A stretch of 51,031 nt of DNA from the NCBI RefSeq assembly GCF_900198625.1, contig NZ_FZPK01000035.1, positions 1-51,031 of the forward strand, read 5' to 3'. A program made the position numbers and the translations under genes. The notes under the pieces were generated by a model. The model was not told where the DNA came from. It saw only the letters and a program-made list of their open reading frames with translations, and searched no databases. This stretch comes from Helicobacter rappini (GTDB lineage: Bacteria > Campylobacterota > Campylobacteria > Campylobacterales > Helicobacteraceae). This document shows, in pieces, positions 17,490 to 25,545 of the stretch (the stretch's first letter is position 1; every line of letters begins with the position of its first letter).

Positions 17490-18976
17490 AAACTTTTGTC
17501 AAGATTCTTATTGTAATATATGTATGTTTGCTAAATCTTAAAGCACAAGAAGGCATTAATGTTAATATACTTTCTGGCACAGATAATTCGCAAAAATTTA
17601 ATCCAACAGAATCTATGCCATTTCAAATACAAAATCTTAATGTAGCAAACAAAGAAGAATATCTAGCAAAGTTTTATGCTGTGTGGGATATAAATAAAAT
17701 CAGTAGCAATAAAGATTCTGTATTTTATATCGTGCCATCACTGCAAAATGCTCTAAATTATCATAAAGAGCTAGAAGAGCTAAAGAAAAAGCCGCCAAAG
17801 AAAAATGCGAAAAATTACGCGAAGCTAGAGAAAGAATATAAAGCAAAGATGGCTTCACTCGAGCAAAGGATAAAAACATTGCTTGGCGTTGGTGAGAATC
17901 TTCTGCCTAATACACTTGATGAGTTTGAAGAGATTCTAAGCAATATGAATCTAGGCGAATTTTTACGCAAACCACAAGCTGGAATAATCGTGCAGGCTAC
18001 TTCTGTGAGAGCCGTGCCAACGCATAAGCCGCGTTATAAAAACAAAGATGATTTTCCATTTGATAGATGGCAAAATAGCTTTATATTTGAAGGCACACCT
18101 GTAATGATTTCTCACTTTAGTAGTGATGGGCGATATGCGCATATACAAGGACCTTTTGTATATGGCTGGATTGATACGCGTAGTGTTGGACTAGTGAGTG
18201 ATAGTATGCGTAAAAGAATCCTTAGCTTTGAATCCTATAAGATTCCAAATAAGGATTTTATCCCCTTATCTTATCAGAATCAATGGGTGCTTGATGCGCG
18301 TGTAGGACAGATTTTCCCCTACAATAAACGACATGACACACTCATAACCTTTTACAAGGATATAGATAATTACGCACAAATTCGTGAAGTGGAGTTTGAT
18401 CCTAATCTATTTTCAGATTTTCCCATGCCTTTTAGTGAAGAAAAAATGTCATCACTCATTCATACTATGCTAGGGCAGAAGTATGGTTGGGGCGGCTTGC
18501 TTGGCAATAGGGATTGCAGTGCTTTTACGCGTGATAGCTTTGCGTCATTTGGAATCTTTTTACCACGCAATTCCGCCGCACAAGCACAATTTAAAGGGCA
18601 ATTTGTGAATCTATCTAAAATGACAGAGAGTGAAAAAGAAGAGTATATTATCGCAAATGCAAAGCCCTTTGCAAGTATCATTTGGCTAAAGGGGCATATT
18701 ATGCTTTATCTAGGACATGTCAATATCAAAGGCTCACAAAGGGCTATTGTAGCCCATAGTGCATGGGGCGTTAGACCTGTTATTAATAATAAACAAGAGG
18801 ATATTAGACTAGGTGGAGTGCGTATTACAACGCTTCATATAGGTGGGGCATTTAGCTCAAATGTAGCAATGAAAAATACCTTGCTTTCAAGGATAGAGGG
18901 TGTTACAAATATCTATAATACGGAAGTAAGCCCTAGGGCACTAGATTTATTATCAGGTATTAATATCTCACATTAA
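17486..18976 (+). CDS. NlpC/P60 peptidoglycan hydrolase with SH3 domains
   Basis: 496 residues with a signal peptide (about 1-20). The middle carries SH3-like folds (from about 160 to 270, including PVMISHFSSDGRYAHIQGPFVYGWI). The C-terminal NlpC/P60 cysteine peptidase has Cys344 in NRDCSAF and His404 in KGHIMLYLG. Such enzymes cut the D-Glu to diaminopimelate bond of peptide stems in the periplasm, trimming murein or taking part in wall recycling (family knowledge). A Lys/Glu-rich helix near 95-125 may be coiled. It is coupled to the ArsC-like gene by a 4-base overlap. Confidence 0.9.
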   Translation: MKTFVKILIVIYVCLLNLKAQEGINVNILSGTDNSQKFNPTESMPFQIQNLNVANKEEYLAKFYAVWDINKISSNKDSVFYIVPSLQNALNYHKELEELKKKPPKKNAKNYAKLEKEYKAKMASLEQRIKTLLGVGENLLPNTLDEFEEILSNMNLGEFLRKPQAGIIVQATSVRAVPTHKPRYKNKDDFPFDRWQNSFIFEGTPVMISHFSSDGRYAHIQGPFVYGWIDTRSVGLVSDSMRKRILSFESYKIPNKDFIPLSYQNQWVLDARVGQIFPYNKRHDTLITFYKDIDNYAQIREVEFDPNLFSDFPMPFSEEKMSSLIHTMLGQKYGWGGLLGNRDCSAFTRDSFASFGIFLPRNSAAQAQFKGQFVNLSKMTESEKEEYIIANAKPFASIIWLKGHIMLYLGHVNIKGSQRAIVAHSAWGVRPVINNKQEDIRLGGVRITTLHIGGAFSSNVAMKNTLLSRIEGVTNIYNTEVSPRALDLLSGINISH

Positions 18977-19012
18977 AGTGTTAGCGTAGTGTGCAAAAGA
19001 GTAATTTTTTGC

Positions 19013-19018
19013 TATAAT
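19013..19018 (+). promoter_or_regulatory. -10 box of tRNA-Ser promoter
   Basis: TTTTTTGCTATAATTG: TATAAT at 19013-19018 with an upstream TG-like dinucleotide, 31 bases before the tRNA 5' end. Placement fits a stable-RNA promoter. Confidence 0.65.
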
Positions 19019-19049
19019 TGCATGTCTTGCACACAATCTTTTTATTTAT

Positions 19050-19137
19050 AGAGGGGTGTCCGAGTGGTTGAAGGAGCACGCCTGGAACGCGTGTAAAGTG
19101 CAAGCTTTCGAGGGTTCGAATCCCTTCCCCTCTGCCA
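19050..19137 (+). tRNA. tRNA-Ser(GGA)
   Basis: An 88-base cloverleaf with the long variable arm of tRNA-Ser. The acceptor stem AGAGGGG (19050-19056) pairs with CCCCTCT (19127-19133), followed by G and an encoded CCA. The anticodon stem CACGC/GCGTG encloses CTGGAAC, giving anticodon GGA (reads UCC/UCU). The T arm GGGTTCGAATCCC is intact. It is the probable integration site of the island that begins just after it. Confidence 0.95.
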
Positions 19138-19300
19138 CGATTACTTTTCTTTCATTTTCATTTGTTTTCAAATAACTGCCAAATACCGCTATTTAAGGCT
19201 CTTATCTTTTCAGTTGACTATCATTTGTTTTTGTTTAGTTTGGGAACTTTTAAGGGGGACTTGTTATACTTTCATAAAATCTTACAATAAAGGCTAAATA

Positions 19301-20560
19301 ATGAGTCGCATAGCTAGAAAGATTCTATTTGACAAAGACATAAGAGGGTTGGAGCCGAAAAACAAAAGGTATCGTGTTGTGGTAGGCAATCCTAGTGAGC
19401 TTATCTTGTTTGTGAATCCAAGCAGTGTTAAAGGCTTTGCACTTAGGATTTGCAACAATGGTAGAGAAAAGCATATACCATTAAATCGCTTTAGACAAGG
19501 TATTTATAGCGTGGCTGAAGCTAGAAAAGAAGCGTGTGAGAAGTTAAAGATTGTTGAAAGTGGTGGGGAGCTTAATACACAAAAGTATCTCTTTAAGAAT
19601 CTTTATGAAGCTTTTATTGCTCAAAAGCGTAAAAAGGGGCAGGCAGAAAGCACGATTAAAGCCACAGAATCTATTTGTAAAAATCATCTATTGCCACATT
19701 TTGCAAACTTAGACGCTAAAGAGATTAAATATTCAGTGATTCTATCCGCATTTAATACCACCTTTGATGAATCTAATCCACAAACCCCAAGACTAGAAAC
19801 CATAAGACGAGCAAAAAATGCTCTCCGTGCTATCCTAGCTCCTGCCTTAAAAGATAGGTATATAGAATATGACCCAACCATAGGGCTAGAAAAAGAATTT
19901 CCTAATCTCAAACGCTTTAATATAGAACACGACATAGACACACGCCTTGCAGCACTCACTAAAGAAAGCGACATAAGGGAATTTTTACAAGATTTAAGCG
20001 TGGCAGATATGGACATACAAGTCAAAAGAGCTTTATATTTGCAAATTCTCTGCGTAAATCGCCCCGCAAATACTGCAAGTGCCAAATGGGAGCATATAAA
20101 ATTAGAATCTAGGCTTTGGTGTATTCCTGCAAAAGAAATGAAAATGCGAGAGCCATTTAATATTGCTCTTAGCTCTTATGCTTTAAGAATCTTAGAATTG
20201 CAAAAAGCAGACTTTGGTATATTAGAAAGCCCTTTTGTATTCCCCACTATCAGTAAAGATGGACATATTCATAGGGATACATTAAGCAAAGCTCTAAGGC
20301 GGTTAAATAAAGGCAAATGGAATGGCAAAGTAACTACACACGGATTTAGGGCGACATTCAGGACAATATGTTCTATCAATGAAGTGGAGTTGTTGAAGCT
20401 TGGTGTTGGAAATAATGCCATTGAATCTGCCCTTGCCCATAAAACAAACAACGCTATACAATATGCCTATGAGCGAGAGAAAAGCACACTCAAACAGCAA
20501 GAAGTTTTAATGCAGTGGTATGGGGATTATTTGAATAATTTGTGTGATTTTAAAATCTAG
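19301..20560 (+). CDS. Tyrosine recombinase (P4-type integrase)
   Basis: 419 residues, usual for P4-like integrases. It has an N-terminal DUF4102-type arm-binding region (about 20-95), a core-binding SAM-like domain (about 100-190), and a catalytic domain. Visible catalytic residues are the first Arg in NRPAN (about 254), HGFR (347-350), His in the ALAH segment, and Tyr390 in YAYERE. It would integrate or excise the island at the tRNA-Ser gene 163 bases upstream. ATG 19301 follows AAAGG. Frame intact, unlike several genes further inside the island. Confidence 0.93.
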   Translation: MSRIARKILFDKDIRGLEPKNKRYRVVVGNPSELILFVNPSSVKGFALRICNNGREKHIPLNRFRQGIYSVAEARKEACEKLKIVESGGELNTQKYLFKNLYEAFIAQKRKKGQAESTIKATESICKNHLLPHFANLDAKEIKYSVILSAFNTTFDESNPQTPRLETIRRAKNALRAILAPALKDRYIEYDPTIGLEKEFPNLKRFNIEHDIDTRLAALTKESDIREFLQDLSVADMDIQVKRALYLQILCVNRPANTASAKWEHIKLESRLWCIPAKEMKMREPFNIALSSYALRILELQKADFGILESPFVFPTISKDGHIHRDTLSKALRRLNKGKWNGKVTTHGFRATFRTICSINEVELLKLGVGNNAIESALAHKTNNAIQYAYEREKSTLKQQEVLMQWYGDYLNNLCDFKI

Positions 20561-20938
20561 TTTCTTTTTTTAAATTCTTTATGCCTAAAATACGCCATTT
20601 GAAGCAATATTTTATCAAAATCAAAAGTTGTAAAACTTGCACATATAATGATATTTGCCAAACATCAATCAGCACACTTTTTACTCAAAATGTATGTGTA
20701 GAGAGCAAATTTATATCTTAAAGCACCTGTGCAACGCATTTCAAGTGTGTTAAAATGCTGAAATTTAATGGATTTTTTAAGCACAATATAAAGTGTAAAT
20801 CTCGCTTTTTTCTTTTCCAAGCACCTATTTTGTGATATTTTAGCACTTTTTAATGCTTAAGCCTTATGGATTATTTTTTTATATCTAAAAGCAATAAAAA
20901 AAATACAAGATTGCTGTATGTATGGATTCTTGCACTTT
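20561..20938. other. Intergenic region inside island
   Basis: 378 AT-rich bases between the 3' ends of integrase and repressor. I see no ORF of quality, RNA gene or clear repeat. Confidence 0.4.
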
Positions 20939-21607
20939 TTATATTGAAGTAGAAATTTTTTGCTTAATAATGCCCAATATCTCTATCTGTTCTCTTTCAT
21001 TGCCTTTCAATTTGATTTCTATATTATTGCTCCCCTTAAAAAGTGCTTCATCAATCCCAACAACAAAATATTGAAAAATGATATAACTTTCTTGGAATTT
21101 TGCAACAATAAAATCTCCATTAACCGCTCTACCCTGCCTTTCTACAATAAGAATATCTCCGTTTTTTGCAAAAGGCTCATTTGTGGAGTTATTAAGCTTT
21201 ATAAAGTGATAATTTCCATCTGTATTTGCCGCAAACAATAAGGAAAGAAATTGAATTTTTAAATTTGCCTTAACTAAAGGATTCCTGCCTGCATAATCTT
21301 CTAAACTCTCATATACGCAACAAACCATATCATCAAATGGATTTATCTTGAGTATGTCAGCAGGGTTAATACTATATTTTTCAAATGCTTCTTGTGGTGT
21401 CATTTCAGATTCAAAATATTCATTTTTAATACCAAAAATTTCACTCACTCGCAATAACACATTATTTGAAATGGGATTTTTCTCAGTCTCATAAGCAGCA
21501 ATCAGAGATCTTGTAAGCCCTAATTTTTCGGCAAATTTCTTTTGAGAGAGACCTAAAGAGAGTCGCAGATTCCGTAATTTTTCATTTTTTTTATGCTCTG
21601 ATTTCAT
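20939..21607 (-). CDS. XRE-family repressor with LexA/S24-like C-terminal domain
   Basis: 222 residues from ATG 21607 (AAAAGG upstream; a longer frame to 21649 lacks an RBS). The N-terminal helix-turn-helix (about 8-65, LRNLRLSLGLSQKKFAEKLG then SLIAAYETEKNPISNN) is an XRE/Cro fold. The C-terminal domain has the S24 outline (EPFAKNGDILIVERQGRAVNGDFIVAKF), but the usual SMxP serine position reads T-N-E-P and no Lys is seen at the usual place downstream, so self-cleavage may be lost. Divergent from the AlpA genes, with a palindromic operator between: the lysis/lysogeny-like switch of the island. Confidence 0.85.
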   Translation of the reverse strand: MKSEHKKNEKLRNLRLSLGLSQKKFAEKLGLTRSLIAAYETEKNPISNNVLLRVSEIFGIKNEYFESEMTPQEAFEKYSINPADILKINPFDDMVCCVYESLEDYAGRNPLVKANLKIQFLSLLFAANTDGNYHFIKLNNSTNEPFAKNGDILIVERQGRAVNGDFIVAKFQESYIIFQYFVVGIDEALFKGSNNIEIKLKGNEREQIEILGIIKQKISTSI

Positions 21608-21686
21608 AAAAAACCTTTTTAGTGCGTATTGATAGGCAAATTGTAACAAAATAGAACAAATTTAAAACTCTCATTTACTCTCTTAC

Positions 21687-21718
21687 TATAATATGTTAAT
21701 TATTGTTAATAACAATAA
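21687..21718 (+). promoter_or_regulatory. Promoter plus 19-bp palindromic operator
   Basis: TATAAT at 21687-21692 is followed at 21700-21718 by TTATTGTTAATAACAATAA, nine-base perfect arms around a central A. The site lies at the expected transcription start of the AlpA genes, facing the divergent repressor, so it is the likely repressor operator. Confidence 0.6.
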
Positions 21719-21736
21719 AACACAAAAGGATACAAA

Positions 21737-21958
21737 ATGAATACACAAATGTCTGAGTTTATCTCACCAAAACAGCTAGAAGAGTGGATTGGTCTTAGCG
21801 TAGTTCAGCAAGAGCGTATAAGAAGACATGTAGGTTACAAAAAAGTCCAAGAATCAAATCCTTTGCCTTATTATAAAATCGCTGGTGCAGGTATTAGATA
21901 CAAGCGAAGCGAAATTGTAGAATGGGTAGAAAGACAAAGGGTAACACGCAATGCGTAA
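21737..21958 (+). CDS. AlpA/MerR-like small DNA-binding protein
   Basis: 73 residues with AAAGGA upstream. The SPKQLEEWIGLSVVQQERIRR helix-turn-helix, followed by YYKIAGAGIRYKRSEIVEWVERQR, is the winged-helix layout of AlpA/excisionase-type proteins, in which the last segment (RYKRSEIVEWVE) is very characteristic. These act as transcription activators or recombination directionality factors for P4-like elements. It overlaps the next gene by 8 bases. Confidence 0.8.
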   Translation: MNTQMSEFISPKQLEEWIGLSVVQQERIRRHVGYKKVQESNPLPYYKIAGAGIRYKRSEIVEWVERQRVTRNA

Positions 21959-22208
21959 AATAGAGCCAAGCAACCCAAATGTGCTAAGTCCAAAACAACT
22001 AGAGGCAGAGTTTGGCATTAGTATCAGTAAGCAAGAAAAACTTAGAATGCGAAAAAACAAAGAAAACGATCATATTTCAATCACTATTAGAAAGCCTAGC
22101 CGCACAATATTTGTGATGAGTGATTTTTCTAAACAGGGGCTTTTTAGTGAGATAGAGCCAATCACATACACACTTGGTCAAAAAGACAATGAGCTACTGA
22201 ATTTATGA
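21951..22208 (+). CDS. Second small AlpA-like DNA-binding protein
   Basis: 85 residues. It repeats the opening of its neighbour (SPKQLEAEFGISISKQEKLR against SPKQLEEWIGLSVVQQERIR), so the two are diverged tandem relatives. The C-terminal half (ITIRKPSRTIFVMSDFSKQG) is different and lacks the AlpA wing signature. Probably a regulator of the same operon. It is followed directly by the chimeric VirB11/ParA remnant. Confidence 0.65.
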   Translation: MRKIEPSNPNVLSPKQLEAEFGISISKQEKLRMRKNKENDHISITIRKPSRTIFVMSDFSKQGLFSEIEPITYTLGQKDNELLNL

Positions 22209-22922
22209 AAATCACGAGTATGAAAGCTTTATTAGCAGAGCTGTAAGCTATGGTAAGAATGTCATCATCTGCGGTGAAACAGGTAGTGGAAAAATGACAA
22301 TAGCAGTAAATCTTGCTTGCTATCTTGCCAAAGAGGGCGATAGAGTAACACTGATTGATGCAGATCCACAGCGAAGCAGTGAGATTTTCAGCAACATAGG
22401 AGCGATAGCGAATTAAAGCCACTCTTTTCAAATGTAAGTAAGATTGGTAGCTCACTTAAAGATGAAATCACTTTGCAAGAAAACAAGAATGATTGTGTGT
22501 TTATTGATACTGCTGGGGCTAATAGCAAGGAAATGTGTATTGCAATGAATAAGGCAGATCTGCTTATTATCCCCACGATTCCTAGCCAATATGATGTAGT
22601 CGTGCTAGATAGAATGTTGGAGGTTTTTAATCTAGCAAAGGAAAATAACCCGAAGTTGCATTGCTTGATTCTACTTAATAAAATTAGCCCCAATCCTTTT
22701 TTAAGCAAAGAAATAGCAGAGCTAAAAGAATTTGTAGAATCTGCTATCAAGGAAAAAGAGCTAGAAGATGTGGCTGTGCTAGAAACTCTCATTTATGAGC
22801 GTAGAGCATACAAGAGAGCGGTAATTGATGGCAAAAGTCTAGATGAATTTGATGACACAAAAGCAAGAGATGAATTTAATGCCTTGTGTGCGGAAATTGT
22901 CGCGTTTGGGAAAACATTATAA
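22209..22922 (+). pseudogene. VirB11 Walker A fragment fused to ParA, then frameshifted
   Basis: In one frame from about 22209, without a start codon, the DNA encodes YESFISRAVSYGKNVIICG then ETGSGK: the Walker A region of a VirB11/TrbB-type secretion ATPase. Directly after the P-loop Lys it continues as MTIAVNLACYLAKEG and VTLIDADPQRSS, which is ParA. Near 22396-22398 the ParA frame is lost (stop at GAIAN) and resumes one frame over as RSDSELKPLFSNVSKIG, through FIDTAGANSK to 22922. So a secretion ATPase and a partition ATPase have recombined at the P-loop, and a base was later lost. The Thr/Ser after the P-loop Lys is Met, so ATP binding would fail even if translated. Confidence 0.75.
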
Positions 22923-22996
22923 ATACTTTTAAAATATTGTAAATAATTTTATTGTAAAATACTTACAATATTTTGATTTTTAAATAAGGATTAACA

Positions 22997-23292
22997 ATGG
23001 GTGGATTTAAAAAACAAGCAACACAGCCGCTGCTGGGTAAAACACAATAAGTGAGAGTGAATTTGAGAATGGTGGCAGAGCTACAAAGATAGATTCTACT
23101 CCAAAATTAAAACGCAAAGCAGAATCCAAAAATAAAGATAATAAAGTCTTTAGTGTTTTATTGCCAATAGAGTTGATAGAGCGATTGAAACGCTATCAAA
23201 ATAGTGAAAATGCCAAAAGAATTGAGACACAGAATTATATTTTCACTCAAGCACTCAATGCGTGGCTAGATGCAAAAGGGTTTGAAAAATGA
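22997..23292 (+). pseudogene. Broken small ribbon-helix-helix partition-like gene
   Basis: ATG 22997 (AAGGA upstream) reads MGGFKKQATQPLLGKTQ then stops. From about 23039 another frame continues with SESEFENGG, then a basic linker, then VFSVLLPIELIERLKRY, a ribbon-helix-helix-like DNA-binding stretch, ending at 23292. One missing A in the GGTAAAACAC run restores a single frame of about 98 residues. Position after parA suggests the ParG-type centromere-binding partner. The stop overlaps the rhuM start by ATGA. Confidence 0.65.
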
Positions 23293-24394
23293 ATGAAAAC
23301 GAAAATAAGGGCAGATCATTGTCTATAACAATGGAGATAAACCGAGTGTAAAAGTAACTCTGCAAGATGAGACCATTTGGCTTACACAAAGGCAAATGGC
23401 AGAACTTTTGACTGCTCTACCGATAACATATCTTTGCATTTAAAGAATATTTTTGAGAGTGGAGAGTTAGATAAGGATTCAGTTACCGAGAAATTCTCGG
23501 TAACTGCCAATGATGGCAAAAATTATCTAACACAGACATATAACCTAGACGCCATCATAGCTGTTGGCCGTCGTGTCAATTCTAAACTTGCCACAGCATT
23601 TCGTCAATGGGCTACAAAAAACCTTAGGGAATACATTGTTAAAGGCTTTGTGCTTGATGATGAACGACTTAAAATAGCGGTAACCCTCACAAAAGCTACT
23701 TCAAAGAGCTACTAGAACGCATTAAAGATATTCGCTCAAGTGAAAAAGTTCTATATAGGCAAGTGCTTGATTTATATGCTACAAGCATAGATTATGACCC
23801 TAAGAGCGAGACTTCTATGCAGTTTTTTAAAGTCGTGCAAAACAAACTTCACTTTGCTGCTCAAGGACATACTGCCGCAGAAATCATATACGACAGGGCA
23901 GATAGCGAAAAAGATTTTATGGGGTTGCAAACCTTTAAGGGTGATTTTCCTACTTTGACAGACACTACAATTGCTAAAAACTATCTAGATAGTAAAGAAT
24001 TAAAGACACTAAATAATCTTGCCAGTGTATATTTTGATTTAGCAGAATTAAAGGCAGAATCTAATGAAAAAAGACTATGAAAGACCACATAGAGCATTTA
24101 GACAGCATACTTCGTGGTGCTGGGAGAGAGGTGCTAGAGAATGCTGGGGTCATCTCTACACAGCGTGCTAGAGAAAAGGCGGAGATTGAATATAGAAATT
24201 TTCAAGCTAAAACACCAAGTCCTGTGGAAAAAGAGTATTTAGAAAGTATTAAAGCACTAGAAATAACCGCCAAAAAAGCAAACAGGACTATTGAATCTCA
24301 AACTAAACGAGAGGGCCAAGAAAAAAGACAAATATTTGGAGCGTTAAGATTCTGTCTTGTCTTTCAAATAATCAAGAAATTTACAATATTTTAA
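23289..24394 (+). pseudogene. rhuM-family gene broken by several frameshifts
   Basis: The pieces together match the RhuM (virulence RhuM / KilA-N-like) family. ATG 23289 opens the gene; then comes IIVYNNGDKPSVKVTLQDET with WLTQRQMAEL; then DCSTDNISLHLKNIF, NLDAIIAVGRRVNSKLATAF and FRQWATKNLREYIVKGFVLD; then SYFKELLERIKDIRSSEK, and a C-terminal helical part MKDHIEHLDSILRGAG. Frame jumps are needed near 23308, 23408 (T run), 23672 (A run) and 24069 (A run), each fitted by one missing base. RhuM genes are common cargo of islands and plasmids; molecular function unsettled. Confidence 0.8.
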
Positions 24395-24510
24395 TTTTAA
24401 ATACTTTTAAAGTATATATATAGGGCAATTTTTGCAGTTTTTATGGTAGGATTGTCGTTATAGTCCATAATAGCTAAGCTATAAGCAACTTCAATTAAGG
24501 ACAGGGAGTG

Positions 24511-25020
24511 ATGTCAGAGGCACGATACACTAAGGAGCAAATATCTAATCTTGCGGCGGATGTGTTAGAATTTTATAGTAACAAGCAGTATCCTGTAAAA
24601 GTGCTCAGTATTGCTCACAATCTCGGTTTGCAAGTATTTAAAACGACTTTCAGCAGAGATGATGTATCAGGTATGCTTAAGGCTCAAGAAGCAAAGATTT
24701 ATATAGCTGAAAGCGATGGGATAAGGAGGCAAAGATTCTCTATTGCACACGAGATTGGACATTATGTGTTGCACTACAAGGGGAATATATTTGCAGAAAA
24801 AGAGGAAAAGAAACATATCTCATATAGAAATAATTTATCATCTCTGGGTTTTAGTATTAAAGAGATAGAGGCTAATTTTTTTGCCGCCAATCTCTTAATG
24901 CCACAAGATAGAGTAAAGGAGCTTTATGAACAAGGATTTTCTCTGTATGAAATAGCAGATTTCTTTCAAGTATCTTATGCGGCTATGGCGCATAGATTTG
25001 ATTTCTTGGGATATGATTGA
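24511..25020 (+). CDS. ImmA/IrrE-family metalloprotease
   Basis: 170 residues from ATG 24511, with AAGGA 8 bases before (a GTG at 24508 is an alternative). The zinc site is HEIGH at about 80-84, followed by YVLHYKG, and the third ligand region is EIEANFFAANLLMP, both signature features of ImmA/IrrE (Peptidase M78). Family members cleave element-encoded repressors, so a natural target is the S24-like repressor at 20939-21607, or an unseen antitoxin. The stop overlaps the start of the following membrane-protein gene (TGATG), so the two are coupled. Intact, unlike its neighbours. Confidence 0.9.
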   Translation: MSEARYTKEQISNLAADVLEFYSNKQYPVKVLSIAHNLGLQVFKTTFSRDDVSGMLKAQEAKIYIAESDGIRRQRFSIAHEIGHYVLHYKGNIFAEKEEKKHISYRNNLSSLGFSIKEIEANFFAANLLMPQDRVKELYEQGFSLYEIADFFQVSYAAMAHRFDFLGYD

Positions 25021-25532
25021 TGGAACAAGAGGACAAAGCGGAAAGTCTTGAGAAAAGTCTTCGCAAGAATGCAGCTCAAGATAGTATGCCTACTTATGAT
25101 GCAAGTGAGGGAAAAGAAAAAGAATTTTCATCAGCAGAAGAGAATCTTTCTACTGCCAAGCTTAAAGAGGAATGTGATGATGCGGAACACTCTTTGAAAA
25201 ATACAAAGAGATTAAACAAAATTTATTCGCAACTAATGGGTTTGTTTTTTGGTGGTTTGTGGTTTTATCTTTGGGTTTTGTTGCTATTGTTTCTATTCGT
25301 GGCGACTGATGATGAATATAGTCAAGTTATTTCACTTGTTCATTTGATTTATAAAAAACTTTTTTATGCTCTAGGAATTATATTTGTAGCACTCTTGACA
25401 TTCCCTACTGCCAAGGGATTACGCAGGCTTTTTGAAGCTATCGTGGAAATTATCAAGCATAAAATTAAGTTGCCCAAACACAATAAAAGCCCAAGGCGCA
25501 GCCACAGCAGAAACTATTCAACGAATATATAA
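25020..25532 (+). CDS. Two-TM membrane protein coupled to ImmA-like protease
   Basis: 170 residues. The N-terminal 70 are acidic and charged (many Glu/Lys, no hydrophobic run). Two strong hydrophobic segments follow, about 78-96 (GLFFGGLWFYLWVLLLLFLFV) and 115-130 (LFYALGIIFVALLTF), then a basic tail ending KSPRRSHSRNYSTNI. ATG 25020 overlaps the stop of the protease gene. Family not recognised. The pairing suggests a protease-regulated membrane effector or a substrate that anchors the protease; this is inference from context only. Confidence 0.65.
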   Translation: MEQEDKAESLEKSLRKNAAQDSMPTYDASEGKEKEFSSAEENLSTAKLKEECDDAEHSLKNTKRLNKIYSQLMGLFFGGLWFYLWVLLLLFLFVATDDEYSQVISLVHLIYKKLFYALGIIFVALLTFPTAKGLRRLFEAIVEIIKHKIKLPKHNKSPRRSHSRNYSTNI

Positions 25533-25545
25533 TGATTAAGTTTGA

